From JBNKVT01 sp050299335 (GTDB taxonomy: Bacteria > Pseudomonadota > Alphaproteobacteria > Rhodobacterales > Rhodobacteraceae): 64,000 bases of DNA. A model generated the notes under the pieces. It saw only the letters and a list, made by a program, of their open reading frames with translations, made no database searches and was not told where the DNA came from. The stretch is from positions 1 to 64,000 of the forward strand of contig JBNKVT010000042.1 in NCBI GenBank assembly GCA_050299335.1, given 5' to 3'. Of the stretch, positions 16,030 to 24,339 are shown piece after piece (the stretch's first letter is position 1; each line of letters begins with the position of its first letter). The position numbers and the translations under genes are program-made.

Positions 16030-17460
16030 ATGAACGTCCAGAACGAGCCCACCTTCCGCCAGTCCGTCGATGCGATGTTCACCCGCGCGGTGGCGCTCAT
16101 GGATCTTCCACCGGGGCTCGAAGAAAAGATCCGGGTCTGTAATGCCACCTATACGGTGCGGTTCGGGGTGCGACTCCGCGGTCAGATCCAGACATTTACC
16201 GGCTACCGTGCCGTGCATTCGGAGCATATGGAGCCGGTCAAGGGCGGTATCCGTTATGCGATGAGTGTCAATCAGGACGAGGTCGAGGCGCTGGCCGCAC
16301 TGATGACCTATAAATGCGCCCTGGTCGAGACGCCCTTCGGCGGCTCGAAAGGCGGGCTCTGCATCGATCCCAGGGAATGGGAACCTCATGAACTGGAACA
16401 GATCACAAGGCGCTTTGCCTATGAACTGATCAAGCGCGATCTCATCAACCCGGCCCAGAACGTGCCAGCCCCCGATATGGGCACCGGCGAGCGCGAGATG
16501 GCCTGGATTGCCGACCAGTACCGGCGGATGAACACGACCGACATCAACTCGGCGGCCTGCGTGACCGGCAAACCGCCCCATGCCGGCGGTATCGCGGGCA
16601 GGGTCGAGGCGACCGGGCGCGGGGTCGAATACGCGCTGCAGGAGTTTTTCCGCCATCCCGAAGACAAGCGGCTGGCGGGGATGTCCGGCGATCTCGACGG
16701 CAAGCGGGTGATCGTTCAGGGGCTCGGGAATGTGGGCTATCACGCGGCGAAATTCGTCTCGGAAGAAGACGGGGCGAAGGTGATCGGCGTGATCGAACGC
16801 GACGGCGCGATCATGAACGAGGACGGGATCGATATCGAGGCTTTATCGCAGCATATCCGCGAAACCGGGGGCGTGGCCGGGTTCGCGGGCGGCAAATACA
16901 CCCAGAACGGCCCCGGGGCGCTGGAAGAGGAGTGCGATATTCTCATTCCGGCGGCGCTGGAGGGGGTGATCAACCTCGACAATGCCGCAAGGATCAAAGC
17001 GCCCTTGATCATCGAGGCCGCGAACGGGCCGGTGACGGCGGGGGCGGACGAGATCCTGCGCAAGAAGGGAACCGTGATCATTCCCGACATGTTTGCCAAT
17101 GCCGGCGGGGTGACGGTGTCCTATTTCGAATGGGTGAAGAATCTCAGCCATATCCGGTTTGGCCGGATGCAGCGGCGCCAGGAAGAAGCCCGGCACCTGA
17201 TCCTCGTCAACGAGCTGGAGCGGCTGTCGAGCGCGGCGGAAGTCAAATGGACCCTGTCGGACGGGTTCAAGCAGAAATACCTGCGCGGTGCGGGGGAACT
17301 GGAACTGGTGCGCTCTGGGCTGGATGACACGATGCGGGCCTCCTATCAGGCGATGCGGGAGATGTGGCATGGCCGTGAGGACGTGCACGATCTGCGGGTG
17401 GCGGCCTATCTCGTGTCGATCGGACGCATTGCGACGGCCTATACATCGAAAGGGCTCTGA
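16030..17460 (+). CDS. Glu/Leu/Phe/Val-type glutamate dehydrogenase
   Basis: 476 residues. Interconverts glutamate and 2-oxoglutarate plus ammonia. Motifs: KGGIRYAMSVNQDEVEALA, then PFGGSKGGLCIDP with the catalytic lysine near 115, PAPDMGTGEREMAWIADQY, and the Rossmann motif VIVQGLGNVGYHAAKF near 228. Length and PAPDMGT motif fit the hexameric GDH family. Start ATG is preceded by GGGAGAG. NAD versus NADP use cannot be decided by eye. A large inverted repeat follows the stop. Confidence 0.9.
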   Translation: MNVQNEPTFRQSVDAMFTRAVALMDLPPGLEEKIRVCNATYTVRFGVRLRGQIQTFTGYRAVHSEHMEPVKGGIRYAMSVNQDEVEALAALMTYKCALVETPFGGSKGGLCIDPREWEPHELEQITRRFAYELIKRDLINPAQNVPAPDMGTGEREMAWIADQYRRMNTTDINSAACVTGKPPHAGGIAGRVEATGRGVEYALQEFFRHPEDKRLAGMSGDLDGKRVIVQGLGNVGYHAAKFVSEEDGAKVIGVIERDGAIMNEDGIDIEALSQHIRETGGVAGFAGGKYTQNGPGALEEECDILIPAALEGVINLDNAARIKAPLIIEAANGPVTAGADEILRKKGTVIIPDMFANAGGVTVSYFEWVKNLSHIRFGRMQRRQEEARHLILVNELERLSSAAEVKWTLSDGFKQKYLRGAGELELVRSGLDDTMRASYQAMREMWHGREDVHDLRVAAYLVSIGRIATAYTSKGL

Positions 17461-17490
17461 GAGGGGTCGGTTGCAGGCGACGCGGTCCGT

Positions 17491-17545
17491 GGCGTGATCC
17501 TGAAGCAAGGCAGGGTTGAACTCACCTTGCATTCGCGATCACGCC
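17491..17545. terminator. Two nested inverted repeats downstream of gdh
   Basis: Outer arms GGCGTGATC / GATCACGCC (17491-17499, 17537-17545) and inner arms GCAAGG / CCTTGC (17505-17510, 17525-17530) are all perfect. The transcript would form one long interrupted hairpin 31 bases after the stop. No T tract follows, so it may be an mRNA-stabilising 3' structure instead of a terminator. Confidence 0.5.
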
Positions 17546-17645
17546 ATGGATGGTCTTGATCTGAAAAGGTATTGGATTCAGCGGTTTGGCGGGAAGTTTC
17601 GCCAGATGCGTCTAACGTCATGACCACAACAAAGGGAGATGGTTC

Positions 17646-18086
17646 ATGACGAGACTGGCAAAAGCGGGCGCGGTGGCCTTCGGGCTTTGGGGGGCGCTGC
17701 ACGTGGTGGGCGGCGCGGGCATCCTCGCCGGGCTGTCGCGCGGCGTGGCGGAGGGCTACGGGGTCTACCAGAATGCCGACGGGCCGTTTCCGGCGGTCGC
17801 CGGGGCGGTGTTGGGATATCTGGCCTATGCGTTCCTGTGCCTGGGACTTGCGGCCACGATCATCGCGATCCGCTGGAACTGGCGCAATTCCGAGGCCGGG
17901 CTGGCGGTCAATACGGTGATGATCGGACTGACCGAGATCGGATTGGTCGTGTTTCTGATCCTGCCGGGATATGTGCCGGTTTCCGAGGCGCTGCCGGGAT
18001 TTGTGTTCTATATTGCCGGGATCGTACTCGGCGGGTTGGCCTGCAGGGGAGAGCATGGAAACGCATCCGCAAGAAAACCTGCTTGA
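17646..18086 (+). CDS. Four-helix membrane protein of unknown function
   Basis: 146 residues, four hydrophobic segments (about 7-27, 50-76, 86-108, 113-134). No family recognised with certainty. AAAGGGAGATGGTTC precedes the ATG. Its last 32 bases overlap the start of the sigma-factor gene, so the two are translationally linked; a membrane protein before a sigma factor might act in the same signalling chain, but there is no obvious anti-sigma signature. Confidence 0.65.
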   Translation: MTRLAKAGAVAFGLWGALHVVGGAGILAGLSRGVAEGYGVYQNADGPFPAVAGAVLGYLAYAFLCLGLAATIIAIRWNWRNSEAGLAVNTVMIGLTEIGLVVFLILPGYVPVSEALPGFVFYIAGIVLGGLACRGEHGNASARKPA

Positions 18087-18924
18087 TGCTGCGCGCGGCG
18101 GCGATGCCGCGGCATTCTCGCGTCTGGTCGAACCGCATCTGCCGCGCCTCAGGCGGGTGGTCCGCCGGATGGTCGGACATCCCGAGGACAGCGAAGACAT
18201 CGTGCAGGAGGCGCTGGTCAAGGCCTGGGCCGGGCTGGAGGGGTTCCGCGGTGAGGCGGTCCTTTCCACCTGGCTGACCTCGATCGCGGCGCGGGCGGCG
18301 GTAGATTTCCTGCGTTCGCAGAAACGCTGGCGGGCCGAGGCGCAGGTGGCCTATGCCAATCTCTGCGCCGGGGATGAGGCGCTGTCGGGCGAGGTCATGG
18401 CGGCGGTCTCGACGCCGGATTTCGCCTATGAGGTGCGCGAGCATATCGCCTATTGCTTTACCTGTGTGGGACGGTCCCTGCCGCCGGACGAACTGGCGGC
18501 GCTGGTTCTGCGGGACGTGGCCGGACTGTCGGCGCGCGAGGCGCGGACGGTGCTGGGGGTCTCGGATTCGGTGCTGCGCCACAGGCTGGCGGCGGCGCGC
18601 GGGGCGATGCAGGATCGGTATGAGGGCCTCTGTGCCCTGGTATCGAAGACCGGGATCTGCCACCAGTGCAAGGGATTGCAGATGGTGGCCGCCGAGGGGT
18701 GCCGGGGCGGGGCGTTTCCCGATATCGCCGATTTCGCCGACCGCTGCGCTGTGGTGCGCGAGGCCGAGCCGGGCTCGATGAAGGGGTTGCATGACGTGTT
18801 CTGGCGGCGGACGAAGGAAATCGAGGCGGCGGGCCGGGGATCGGTCCTGCCCGAAAGCGGATGCGGAGAGGATGATGGTGAAGAGATTGCCGCTGCCGAA
18901 GCGGTTCAATGCGGCGCTGAGTGA
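18055..18924 (+). CDS. Sigma-70 family RNA polymerase sigma factor (ECF-like) with Cys-rich tail
   Basis: 289 residues. Region 2: LVEPHLPRLRRVVRRMVGHPEDSEDIVQEALVKAW with the RNA-polymerase and -10 binding helices, then STWLTSIAARAAVDFLRSQKRWR. Region 4: LPPDELAALVLRDVAGLSAREAR and LGVSDSVLRHRLAAARGAM, a helix-turn-helix. A C-terminal extension of about 90 residues carries ICHQCKG (CxxC) and further cysteines, possibly a metal or redox sensor. Start ATG follows GGGGAGAGC. It overlaps both neighbours. Target genes unknown. Confidence 0.85.
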   Translation: METHPQENLLDAARGGDAAAFSRLVEPHLPRLRRVVRRMVGHPEDSEDIVQEALVKAWAGLEGFRGEAVLSTWLTSIAARAAVDFLRSQKRWRAEAQVAYANLCAGDEALSGEVMAAVSTPDFAYEVREHIAYCFTCVGRSLPPDELAALVLRDVAGLSAREARTVLGVSDSVLRHRLAAARGAMQDRYEGLCALVSKTGICHQCKGLQMVAAEGCRGGAFPDIADFADRCAVVREAEPGSMKGLHDVFWRRTKEIEAAGRGSVLPESGCGEDDGEEIAAAEAVQCGAE

Positions 18925-19102
18925 GAAGGCCTATGAGCGGCTGCGGGCGCTGAATGCGGAATGGGGACTGGGCAACAACTACCTGCTGGTTGTGTTGCTG
19001 GAGAACCTGGACCGGATCGCCGAGCCCGAGGCGCTGGAAGCGGTGTTCCGTGAATTCGTCGCGGAATATGGAGCGCCGAAGAGCGGGATGACGTCCGGGT
19101 AA
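18872..19102 (+). CDS. Small helical protein overlapping the sigma-factor gene
   Basis: 76 residues starting MMVKRLPLPKRFNAALSEKA; GGAGAGG lies directly upstream of the ATG. It overlaps the 3' end of the sigma gene by 53 bases in another frame. The pattern of a basic strand (KRLPLPKRFNAAL) followed by two helices (EKAYERLRALNAEWGLGNN, YLLVVLLENLDRI) resembles a ribbon-helix-helix fold, which would make it a DNA-binding or sigma-modulating partner. That is an inference from pattern; no family recognised. Confidence 0.55.
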   Translation: MMVKRLPLPKRFNAALSEKAYERLRALNAEWGLGNNYLLVVLLENLDRIAEPEALEAVFREFVAEYGAPKSGMTSG

Positions 19103-19190
19103 CGGGGCTGGCGGCGTGCCGCTTTCTTTGCAGAGACCTCAGCGAAACTATTGGGATTCACGGGGATTCGGGGGTGGTGCATGATTTGGC

Positions 19191-19397
19191 ATGAGACAGA
19201 GCTTCAGCACCCAACCCGCCCTCTTCGCTCCGCAGGAGCTGTTCGATCATCCCGCGCTGACGGCGCTCGATCATGTGGAGGCGCTGATCGACTGGCCGCA
19301 GATCGAGGCGTTCTTGCCGCGTGGCGAGGACAGGCGCCGGACCGGGCGGCCGGGATATCCGGCGCTGACGCTGTTTCGGGCGCTGCTGCTTGGGTGA
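19191..19397 (+). pseudogene. N-terminal remnant of an IS5-like transposase
   Basis: 68 residues (MRQSFSTQPALFAPQELFDH... to GRPGYPALTLFRALLLG, then a stop) match the usual start of IS5-family transposases, which continue into WY.LSD after ALLLG. Here the frame stops at once, and the catalytic DDE region is missing. A matching C-terminal piece lies about 320 bases downstream, so this element is broken. Confidence 0.7.
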
Positions 19398-19442
19398 GGG
19401 GCGTCCCGGAAACCGTCCGGGGGAAGGGTGAATGCCGTCTCG

Positions 19443-19465
19443 GAAACTGTCCGGCGGACAGTTTC
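19443..19465. repeat. TCC-N3-GGA hairpin repeat, copy 2
   Basis: Perfect 10-bp stem GAAACTGTCC / GGACAGTTTC with loop GGC. Same layout as copies at 5467 and 43826. It sits inside the broken transposon, between the two halves of the IS5-like gene. Confidence 0.6.
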
Positions 19466-19520
19466 AGGCAGGAACGCGCGGAGCGCCGGAGATCAGCCCC
19501 GAACGGGCGGCAACTGTAAT

Positions 19521-19712
19521 CTAGGCAGCGGTCTCGTTGTAATCTGAGTTTGTGGCCAGCATGGCATTGAGGCATGTCAGAAGCTTCGGCGCCGTTGCGA
19601 TGATGGCTGTTTTTGTGGCTTTGCCCTTGTCAGTGAGATTGCGCCTGTATGCCTTGAATCGCGGACTGCTGCGGGATGCCTGAAAGGCCGCGATATAGAG
19701 AAGCGAACGGCC
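19521..19712 (-). pseudogene. C-terminal remnant of an IS110-like transposase
   Basis: On the minus strand the frame reads GRSLLYIAAFQASRSSPRFK, then YRRNLTDKGKATKTAIIATAPKLL and TCLNAMLATN before the stop. This is the typical end of IS110/IS1111 transposases (R..LY.AA..A....P....Y..L...GK..K.A..A..RKLL..LNAML). The N-terminal DEDD catalytic domain is absent. It abuts the IS5-like 3' fragment exactly at about 19712/19713, which suggests one element landed in, or recombined with, the other. Confidence 0.65.
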
Positions 19713-19842
19713 CTGGCAACGGCACTGGGGCCTGTGCCGGACCCGGTTCCTGGGGCAGGCGAAGATGCACATCCTGACCGCCCTCGCGGCCATAGGCTGG
19801 AACCTGTGGAAAGGCGCGCGGTTCCGAACCCTCTACGGCTGA
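19713..19842 (+). pseudogene. C-terminal remnant of the IS5-like transposase
   Basis: Plus-strand frame reading WQRHWGLCRTRFLGQAKMHI followed by LTALAAIGWNLWKGARF and a stop. This is the expected C-terminus of an IS5-type transposase (G..R.R..G..K......T....N...). It and the piece at 19191 are probably the two ends of one gene whose middle was lost. Confidence 0.6.
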
Positions 19843-19868
19843 TCGGCCCAGAGAACCTCCCTATAGCA

Positions 19869-19970
19869 TTTTGCGCCAAATCGAATTCATTCCAAACCGC
19901 GAACGCATTTGCTACGCAAACGCTGTCTCGCGGATCGGAATGAATAAGTGAATCCGGTCAGGCGCAAAGC
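19869..19970. repeat. Long imperfect hairpin, MITE-like
   Basis: Paired arms from outside in: TTGCGCC (19871-19877) with GGCGCAA (19961-19967); ATTCATTCC (19885-19893) with GGAATGAAT (19937-19945), both perfect; then GCGA...TCGC and GCATTTGC / GCAAACGC with one mismatch near the centre. No coding frame. About 100 bp in all, next to the transposon remains. It resembles a small non-autonomous mobile repeat. Confidence 0.45.
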
Positions 19971-20338
19971 GCTCTAAAAGACCCGCTAAGGCCCGCCGAG
20001 AATGGGGCGAACCCCTCAGCGAGCGACCTCTAGCTGCCCTCAAATTATCCAAAATTCAAAACAACGGCAGGAACCCGTGTTTCACTGAAATCTCATGATA
20101 GAATTCGGTTCTTCACCGCAAGCTGACTGGCGGCACCACGGACAGTCGTTTGCCACAAGACCTGTGAGACACGGCAACCCACCGTTAACGTCTCGTCAAC
20201 CTCGACGTGGCCACCATACATCAATCGCCGCGCGTCCGGACCCAGAGATCAAATCCCGGCAACCCCACGCCGATGTGATTGCAACGAACCCGCTGAGACC
20301 TTAGATTGCCCCAACCCCATTTTCAGGAGCCCAGCCCA
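19971..20338. other. Intergenic stretch upstream of the TPR gene
   Basis: No gene supported in about 370 bases. It is moderately AT-rich at 20035-20105 and likely holds the promoter of the TPR-ispE pair. A short plus-strand frame starting at 20095 has no ribosome binding site and no recognisable content. Confidence 0.35.
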
Positions 20339-22057
20339 GTGCCTCACCCCGTAGCCCGCCCGCTCCTTGCCGCTCTTGTTGCAGCGATGCTCGTCGCCGG
20401 TGCCCCGCAGACACAGGCCGAAAGCTTCTCCGGTGCCTATCTCGCGGGCATGCAGGCCGATATCCGCAACGACTATACCGCCTCGGCCCTCTACTATTCA
20501 CGTGCCCTGCTCGACGACCCGGCGAATCCGGTGCTCTTGCAATCCGCCATGGTCGCCCATGTCGCCGCCGGCAATTTCCCTGCCGCCGCCGCCGTTGCGC
20601 GCAAGATGCAGGCCACCGACCCTGACAATCAGATCATCGGCCTGGTGCTTTTGGCAGATACTCTGGCAGGTGGCGATTTCTCCGCCGCAGCCGAAGTCGT
20701 CGCCCATGAAGGCTACGAGCTGAACCCGCTCCTCGCCGATCTCGCCCATGGCTGGATAGAAATCGCCATGGACAATACCGGGGCAGGCCAGGACATCTTC
20801 AACCGGATGAACGCCAATGATGCGCTGACCCTCTATGGCCAGTACAACAAGGCCCTGTCGCTGGCCCTGTCCGGCGAATACGCCGCCGCAGCGGCGCTGA
20901 TGTCGGGTGGAACGGACGGGCCGTTGCATCTGTCGCGCGCGGCCATCGTCGCCCATGTCACCATGCTTTCTCAGGCTGGGAACACCGAAGCCGCGCTGCA
21001 GGTGATCGAGGATGCGCTTGCGGGCGGCTTTGCCGATCGCGAGCTCCAGGACATGCGCGACCGCCTGAGCGATGGCGAGACCCTGCCCTTCACCACCGTC
21101 ACCAGACCCGAGGACGGTGTGGCGGATGCCTATCTCGTCCTCGCCTCGGCGCTCACCCGCGAGAATGCCGACCGCTTCGCACTGCTCTATGGCCGGCTTG
21201 CCACCCATATCCGGCCCGATTTCGACGAGGCCAAGATTACCGTCGGCGAGATCCTCGCCCGCCAGCAGCAGTTCGACCTCGCCGCCGGCGCCTATGCCGG
21301 GGTCGCCCCTGAATCGCCGTGGTTCACCTCTGCCGAGATCGGGCGCGCCAACGCGCTGAACGCCTCGGAACGCACCGACGCTGCCATCGAGGTGCTGGAG
21401 AACCTCGCCCGTGCCAATCCGGACGACATCTCGATCCAGACGGCACTGGCCGATACCTTGCGCACCTCCGAGCGGTTCGATGAGGCCGCGAAGGTCTATG
21501 AACGCGCCGTAGCGCTGGTCGAAGAGGAAAATCCCAGCCACTGGGTGCTCTACTATTCGCGCGGCATCGCCTATGAGCGTACCGACCAATGGGACAAGGC
21601 CGAGGCCGATTTCCGTCACGCGCTGGACCTGCAGCCTGACCAGCCGCTGGTCCTGAACTATCTCGGCTATTCCCTTGTCGAGCTTCGGCGCGATCTCGAC
21701 GAGGCGCAGGAGATGATCGAGAAGGCTGTCGCCGCGCGGCCGGATGACGGCTATATCACCGACTCGCTCGGCTGGGTGCTTTACCGGGTCGGCAAATACG
21801 AGGAGGCGGTGCCCTATATGGAAAGGGCCGTCGAATTGCTGCCGGTCGATCCGATCATCAACGACCATCTCGGCGACGTGTTGTGGATGGTCGGCCGCAA
21901 GCGCGAGGCGCAGTTCCAGTGGCGCCGCGCCCTGTCCTTCGAGCCGGAGGAAGAGGACGCCACCCGCATACGTCGCAAGCTCGAAGTCGGCCTCGACATC
22001 GTTCTCGAAGAGGAAAAGGGCCTGAACGAGGAAGCCGCCACCCTTCACGATGGCTAG
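20339..22057 (+). CDS. Exported tetratricopeptide-repeat protein
   Basis: 572 residues from GTG at 20339, chosen because AGGAG lies nine bases upstream and a signal peptide follows (LLAALVAAMLVAGAPQTQA). The rest is tandem 34-residue TPR helices; clear units include ADTLRTSERFDEAAKVYERA, the one at RTDQWDKAEADFRHALDLQP, and ITDSLGWVLYRVGKYEEAVP with its following VELLPVDPIINDHLGDVLW. TPRs mediate protein-protein contacts, probably in the periplasm. It overlaps ispE by 8 bases, an arrangement seen in relatives as I recall, though no functional link is known. Confidence 0.85.
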   Translation: MPHPVARPLLAALVAAMLVAGAPQTQAESFSGAYLAGMQADIRNDYTASALYYSRALLDDPANPVLLQSAMVAHVAAGNFPAAAAVARKMQATDPDNQIIGLVLLADTLAGGDFSAAAEVVAHEGYELNPLLADLAHGWIEIAMDNTGAGQDIFNRMNANDALTLYGQYNKALSLALSGEYAAAAALMSGGTDGPLHLSRAAIVAHVTMLSQAGNTEAALQVIEDALAGGFADRELQDMRDRLSDGETLPFTTVTRPEDGVADAYLVLASALTRENADRFALLYGRLATHIRPDFDEAKITVGEILARQQQFDLAAGAYAGVAPESPWFTSAEIGRANALNASERTDAAIEVLENLARANPDDISIQTALADTLRTSERFDEAAKVYERAVALVEEENPSHWVLYYSRGIAYERTDQWDKAEADFRHALDLQPDQPLVLNYLGYSLVELRRDLDEAQEMIEKAVAARPDDGYITDSLGWVLYRVGKYEEAVPYMERAVELLPVDPIINDHLGDVLWMVGRKREAQFQWRRALSFEPEEEDATRIRRKLEVGLDIVLEEEKGLNEEAATLHDG

Positions 22058-22958
22058 GCCGCCCGACCGCGCTGCCGACTCGCCGACATCTGCCCTGGCC
22101 ACAGATGCTTCCGGCGCCGGGCCGGGGCAGCGCCTGCGCGAAATAGCCTGCGCCAAGGTCAATCTCGCCCTTCATGTGACCGGCCGTCGCGCCGACGGCT
22201 ATCACCTGCTGCAGTCACTGGTCGCCTTCCCACCGATCGGCGATATCCTAACTGCCGAACCCTGCGACACGCTTCGCCTCACCCTCGACGGGTCCTTCGC
22301 GCGGCGGATGCCGCCGCCGGAAGACAACCTGATCCTGCACGCCGCCCGCTGCCTCGATCCGGAGCTCGGCGCCCATATCACGCTGGAAAAGAACCTCCCC
22401 GTAGCCTCGGGCATCGGCGGCGGTTCCGCAGATGCGGCCGCCACGCTGCGGATGCTCTCTCGCCTCTGGAACCGCCCGATCCCGGAGACGGGCCGCCTAC
22501 TCGGGCTCGGGGCAGATCTGCCGGTCTGCCTCGCCTCCGCGCCCTGCCTCATGCAGGGCATCGGCGAGGACCTCACCCCCTGTCCGCCCCTGCCCGACCT
22601 GGGCATCCTCCTCGTCAATCCTGGCGTCGCAGTTGCGACCGGTGATATTTTTGCCGCCCTTCTCAGCCCGGACCATCCGCCGCTCGACCCGCTGCCGCCC
22701 GATTTCTCTCCTGAAGGCTTCATCGATTGGCTCGCCGCTCAGCGCAACGACCTTCAGCCTGCTGCCGAGGCCCGCGTTCCGGCCATCTCCGAAGTCCTGA
22801 ATGCTCTCACTGCCAGCCCCGCTTGCCTGATCGCGCGCATGTCGGGCTCCGGAAGCACCTGCTTCGCCCTCTTTCCGACCGAAAACGACGCGACCCGCGC
22901 CCATCACCGGCTGGCCATGAACCATCCCGAGTGGTGGAGCGCCGCCGCCCGGCTTTGA
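22050..22958 (+). CDS. ispE: 4-diphosphocytidyl-2-C-methyl-D-erythritol kinase
   Basis: 302 residues, a GHMP-family kinase of the MEP isoprenoid pathway; phosphorylates CDP-ME. ACAKVNLALHVTGRRADGYH near 34-53 is the substrate-binding opening with the catalytic Lys, LPVASGIGGGSADAAATL near 114 is the ATP-binding glycine loop, and MSGSGSTCFALF near 267 is the third GHMP motif. An unusual 30-residue N-terminal extension precedes the domain; the true start could be later. It is translationally coupled to the TPR gene by overlap. Confidence 0.95.
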   Translation: MARPPDRAADSPTSALATDASGAGPGQRLREIACAKVNLALHVTGRRADGYHLLQSLVAFPPIGDILTAEPCDTLRLTLDGSFARRMPPPEDNLILHAARCLDPELGAHITLEKNLPVASGIGGGSADAAATLRMLSRLWNRPIPETGRLLGLGADLPVCLASAPCLMQGIGEDLTPCPPLPDLGILLVNPGVAVATGDIFAALLSPDHPPLDPLPPDFSPEGFIDWLAAQRNDLQPAAEARVPAISEVLNALTASPACLIARMSGSGSTCFALFPTENDATRAHHRLAMNHPEWWSAAARL

Positions 22959-22984
22959 CCCTCGTGGACCTGATCGGCGTCGCA

Positions 22985-23030
22985 CCGCTTTCTTTCGAAG
23001 AAAGCGGCCGAAATCTTCGAAAGATTTCGG
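22985..23030. repeat. 46-bp twin-hairpin repeat, copy 1 (reverse orientation)
   Basis: Two abutting 23-base hairpins: CCGCTTTCTT / AAGAAAGCGG with loop TCG (22985-23007) and CCGAAATCTT / AAGATTTCGG with loop CGA (23008-23030). The order of the two hairpins is reversed relative to the copies at 32320 and 58395, so it is the opposite orientation. It lies between the convergent ispE and CoA-transferase genes, where it could serve as a bidirectional terminator. Confidence 0.8.
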
Positions 23031-23196
23031 TTTCTTCGAAGCCTTCGCAGGCCTGTCCGGCGGGCTCTGCCAGCGCCTCTTGGCCAGACCCCGCGCACCT
23101 TCAGAGAGGCGCAACCGCCAAATGCAGGGCAGGAAGCAGGGTCGATGTTCATCAACTCCAATACCCTCCTCAGGACGGCGTGTGCATCTTGCTCGA

Positions 23197-24339
23197 TCAA
23201 CCGGCCCTCTTGCGGGCCAGTTCGGCGCGGATTTCCGCACCATGCTCGTCAAGTGTCGGGGGCGGGACGATTGCCAGATCGGGTTGGCCGTCGAAGGAAT
23301 AGGGCGGACGCACAGTGGTGAACGCACCCATTTCCGGGTGGATGGCTGAAATCTTGATCTGCAGATGTTGCGCCTGCGGGTCTTCCAGCGCCTCGTTGCT
23401 GTCATAGGCCGGAGAATGCGGGACCTCGTTGGCTGCGAGCCGGTCACACCACACGGCCAGCGGCGCGGATTTGAAGATCGGCGTGAAATGGGCGATGAGC
23501 GCGTCCTGATGGGTGACCCGCGCAAGGCGTTCGTTGAAGCGGGGGTCTTCGTTCAGCTGCTGCTGGCCGGTGGCCTCGAGCAGGCCCTCCCAGAATTTCG
23601 GCGGCGAGGACAGGTGGATGGCGATCCACCGGTCGTCTTGGCATTCGAAGGTGTAGCTTTGCGACACGACGGGGCGCGAGAGGGGCCCCATGATTTCGTT
23701 GACCGAATAGTAGTGAGTGAAGCTGTCGAGGTTGAAATGGCACATGGCCTCGAGCATCGAGATGTCGATGCGGCGGCCTTCGCCGGATTTGCCCCGCGCG
23801 ACGAGGGCGGCGAGTATGGCCTGGGCGGCGTATTGGCCGGTGATGGCGTCGGCGATGGCCGGGCCGATGACGCGCGGGTTGGTCGGCGGGGTCAGGAGGC
23901 GGAGGTAGCCGGAGGCGGCCTGGGCGACGGTGTCGTAGACCGGGCGGTCCATCTTGGGGCCGGAGGTGCCCATGCCGGAGATGGCGCAGTAGATGAGGCC
24001 GGGGTTGAGGGCGCGAAGTTCGTCCTCGCCGGCGCCGAGTTTCTCGGCAACGCCGGGGCGGAAGTTCTGGATGAAGACGTCGGCGCCCGCCACCAGATCA
24101 TGGAGAATAGCCCTGTCCTCGGGATCCCTGGTGTCCAGCGCAATCGAGCGTTTGTTGCGGTTGTAGGTCTGGTAGTGCGGGGAATAGAGCCCGCCCTTGA
24201 AGGTACGGAAAGGGTCTCCGGTTTTGGGGCGCTCGACCTTGATGACGTCGGCACCGAGATCGGCCAGCTGCATGGCGGCGGCGGGGCCGGTGATGTAGGT
24301 GCCGAGCTCGATGACGCGGATATGTTCAAGGATTTTCAA
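23197..24339 (-). CDS. CaiB/BaiF family (type III) CoA-transferase
   Basis: 380 residues. Family III enzymes move CoA between carboxylic acids. Readable marks: GPAAAMQLADLGADVIKVERP near 18-38, NRNKRSIALDTRD, DVFIQNFRPGVAEKLG near 90 and GLIYCAISGMGTSGP near 115. Start is TTG with GGAGG upstream, overlapping the citryl-CoA lyase stop by 4 bases, so the two are co-translated. The pairing suggests it charges a hydroxy-dicarboxylic or tricarboxylic acid with CoA for the lyase to cleave. The substrate is not readable. Confidence 0.9.
   Translation of the reverse strand: MKILEHIRVIELGTYITGPAAAMQLADLGADVIKVERPKTGDPFRTFKGGLYSPHYQTYNRNKRSIALDTRDPEDRAILHDLVAGADVFIQNFRPGVAEKLGAGEDELRALNPGLIYCAISGMGTSGPKMDRPVYDTVAQAASGYLRLLTPPTNPRVIGPAIADAITGQYAAQAILAALVARGKSGEGRRIDISMLEAMCHFNLDSFTHYYSVNEIMGPLSRPVVSQSYTFECQDDRWIAIHLSSPPKFWEGLLEATGQQQLNEDPRFNERLARVTHQDALIAHFTPIFKSAPLAVWCDRLAANEVPHSPAYDSNEALEDPQAQHLQIKISAIHPEMGAFTTVRPPYSFDGQPDLAIVPPPTLDEHGAEIRAELARKRAG

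Noticed and set aside
22497..23525. A conserved-looking peptide FEDFGRFLRKKAVRR seen in frames at about 23000 and again at about 58420
   Set aside because: It is the translation of the 46-bp twin-hairpin repeat, not a protein motif.
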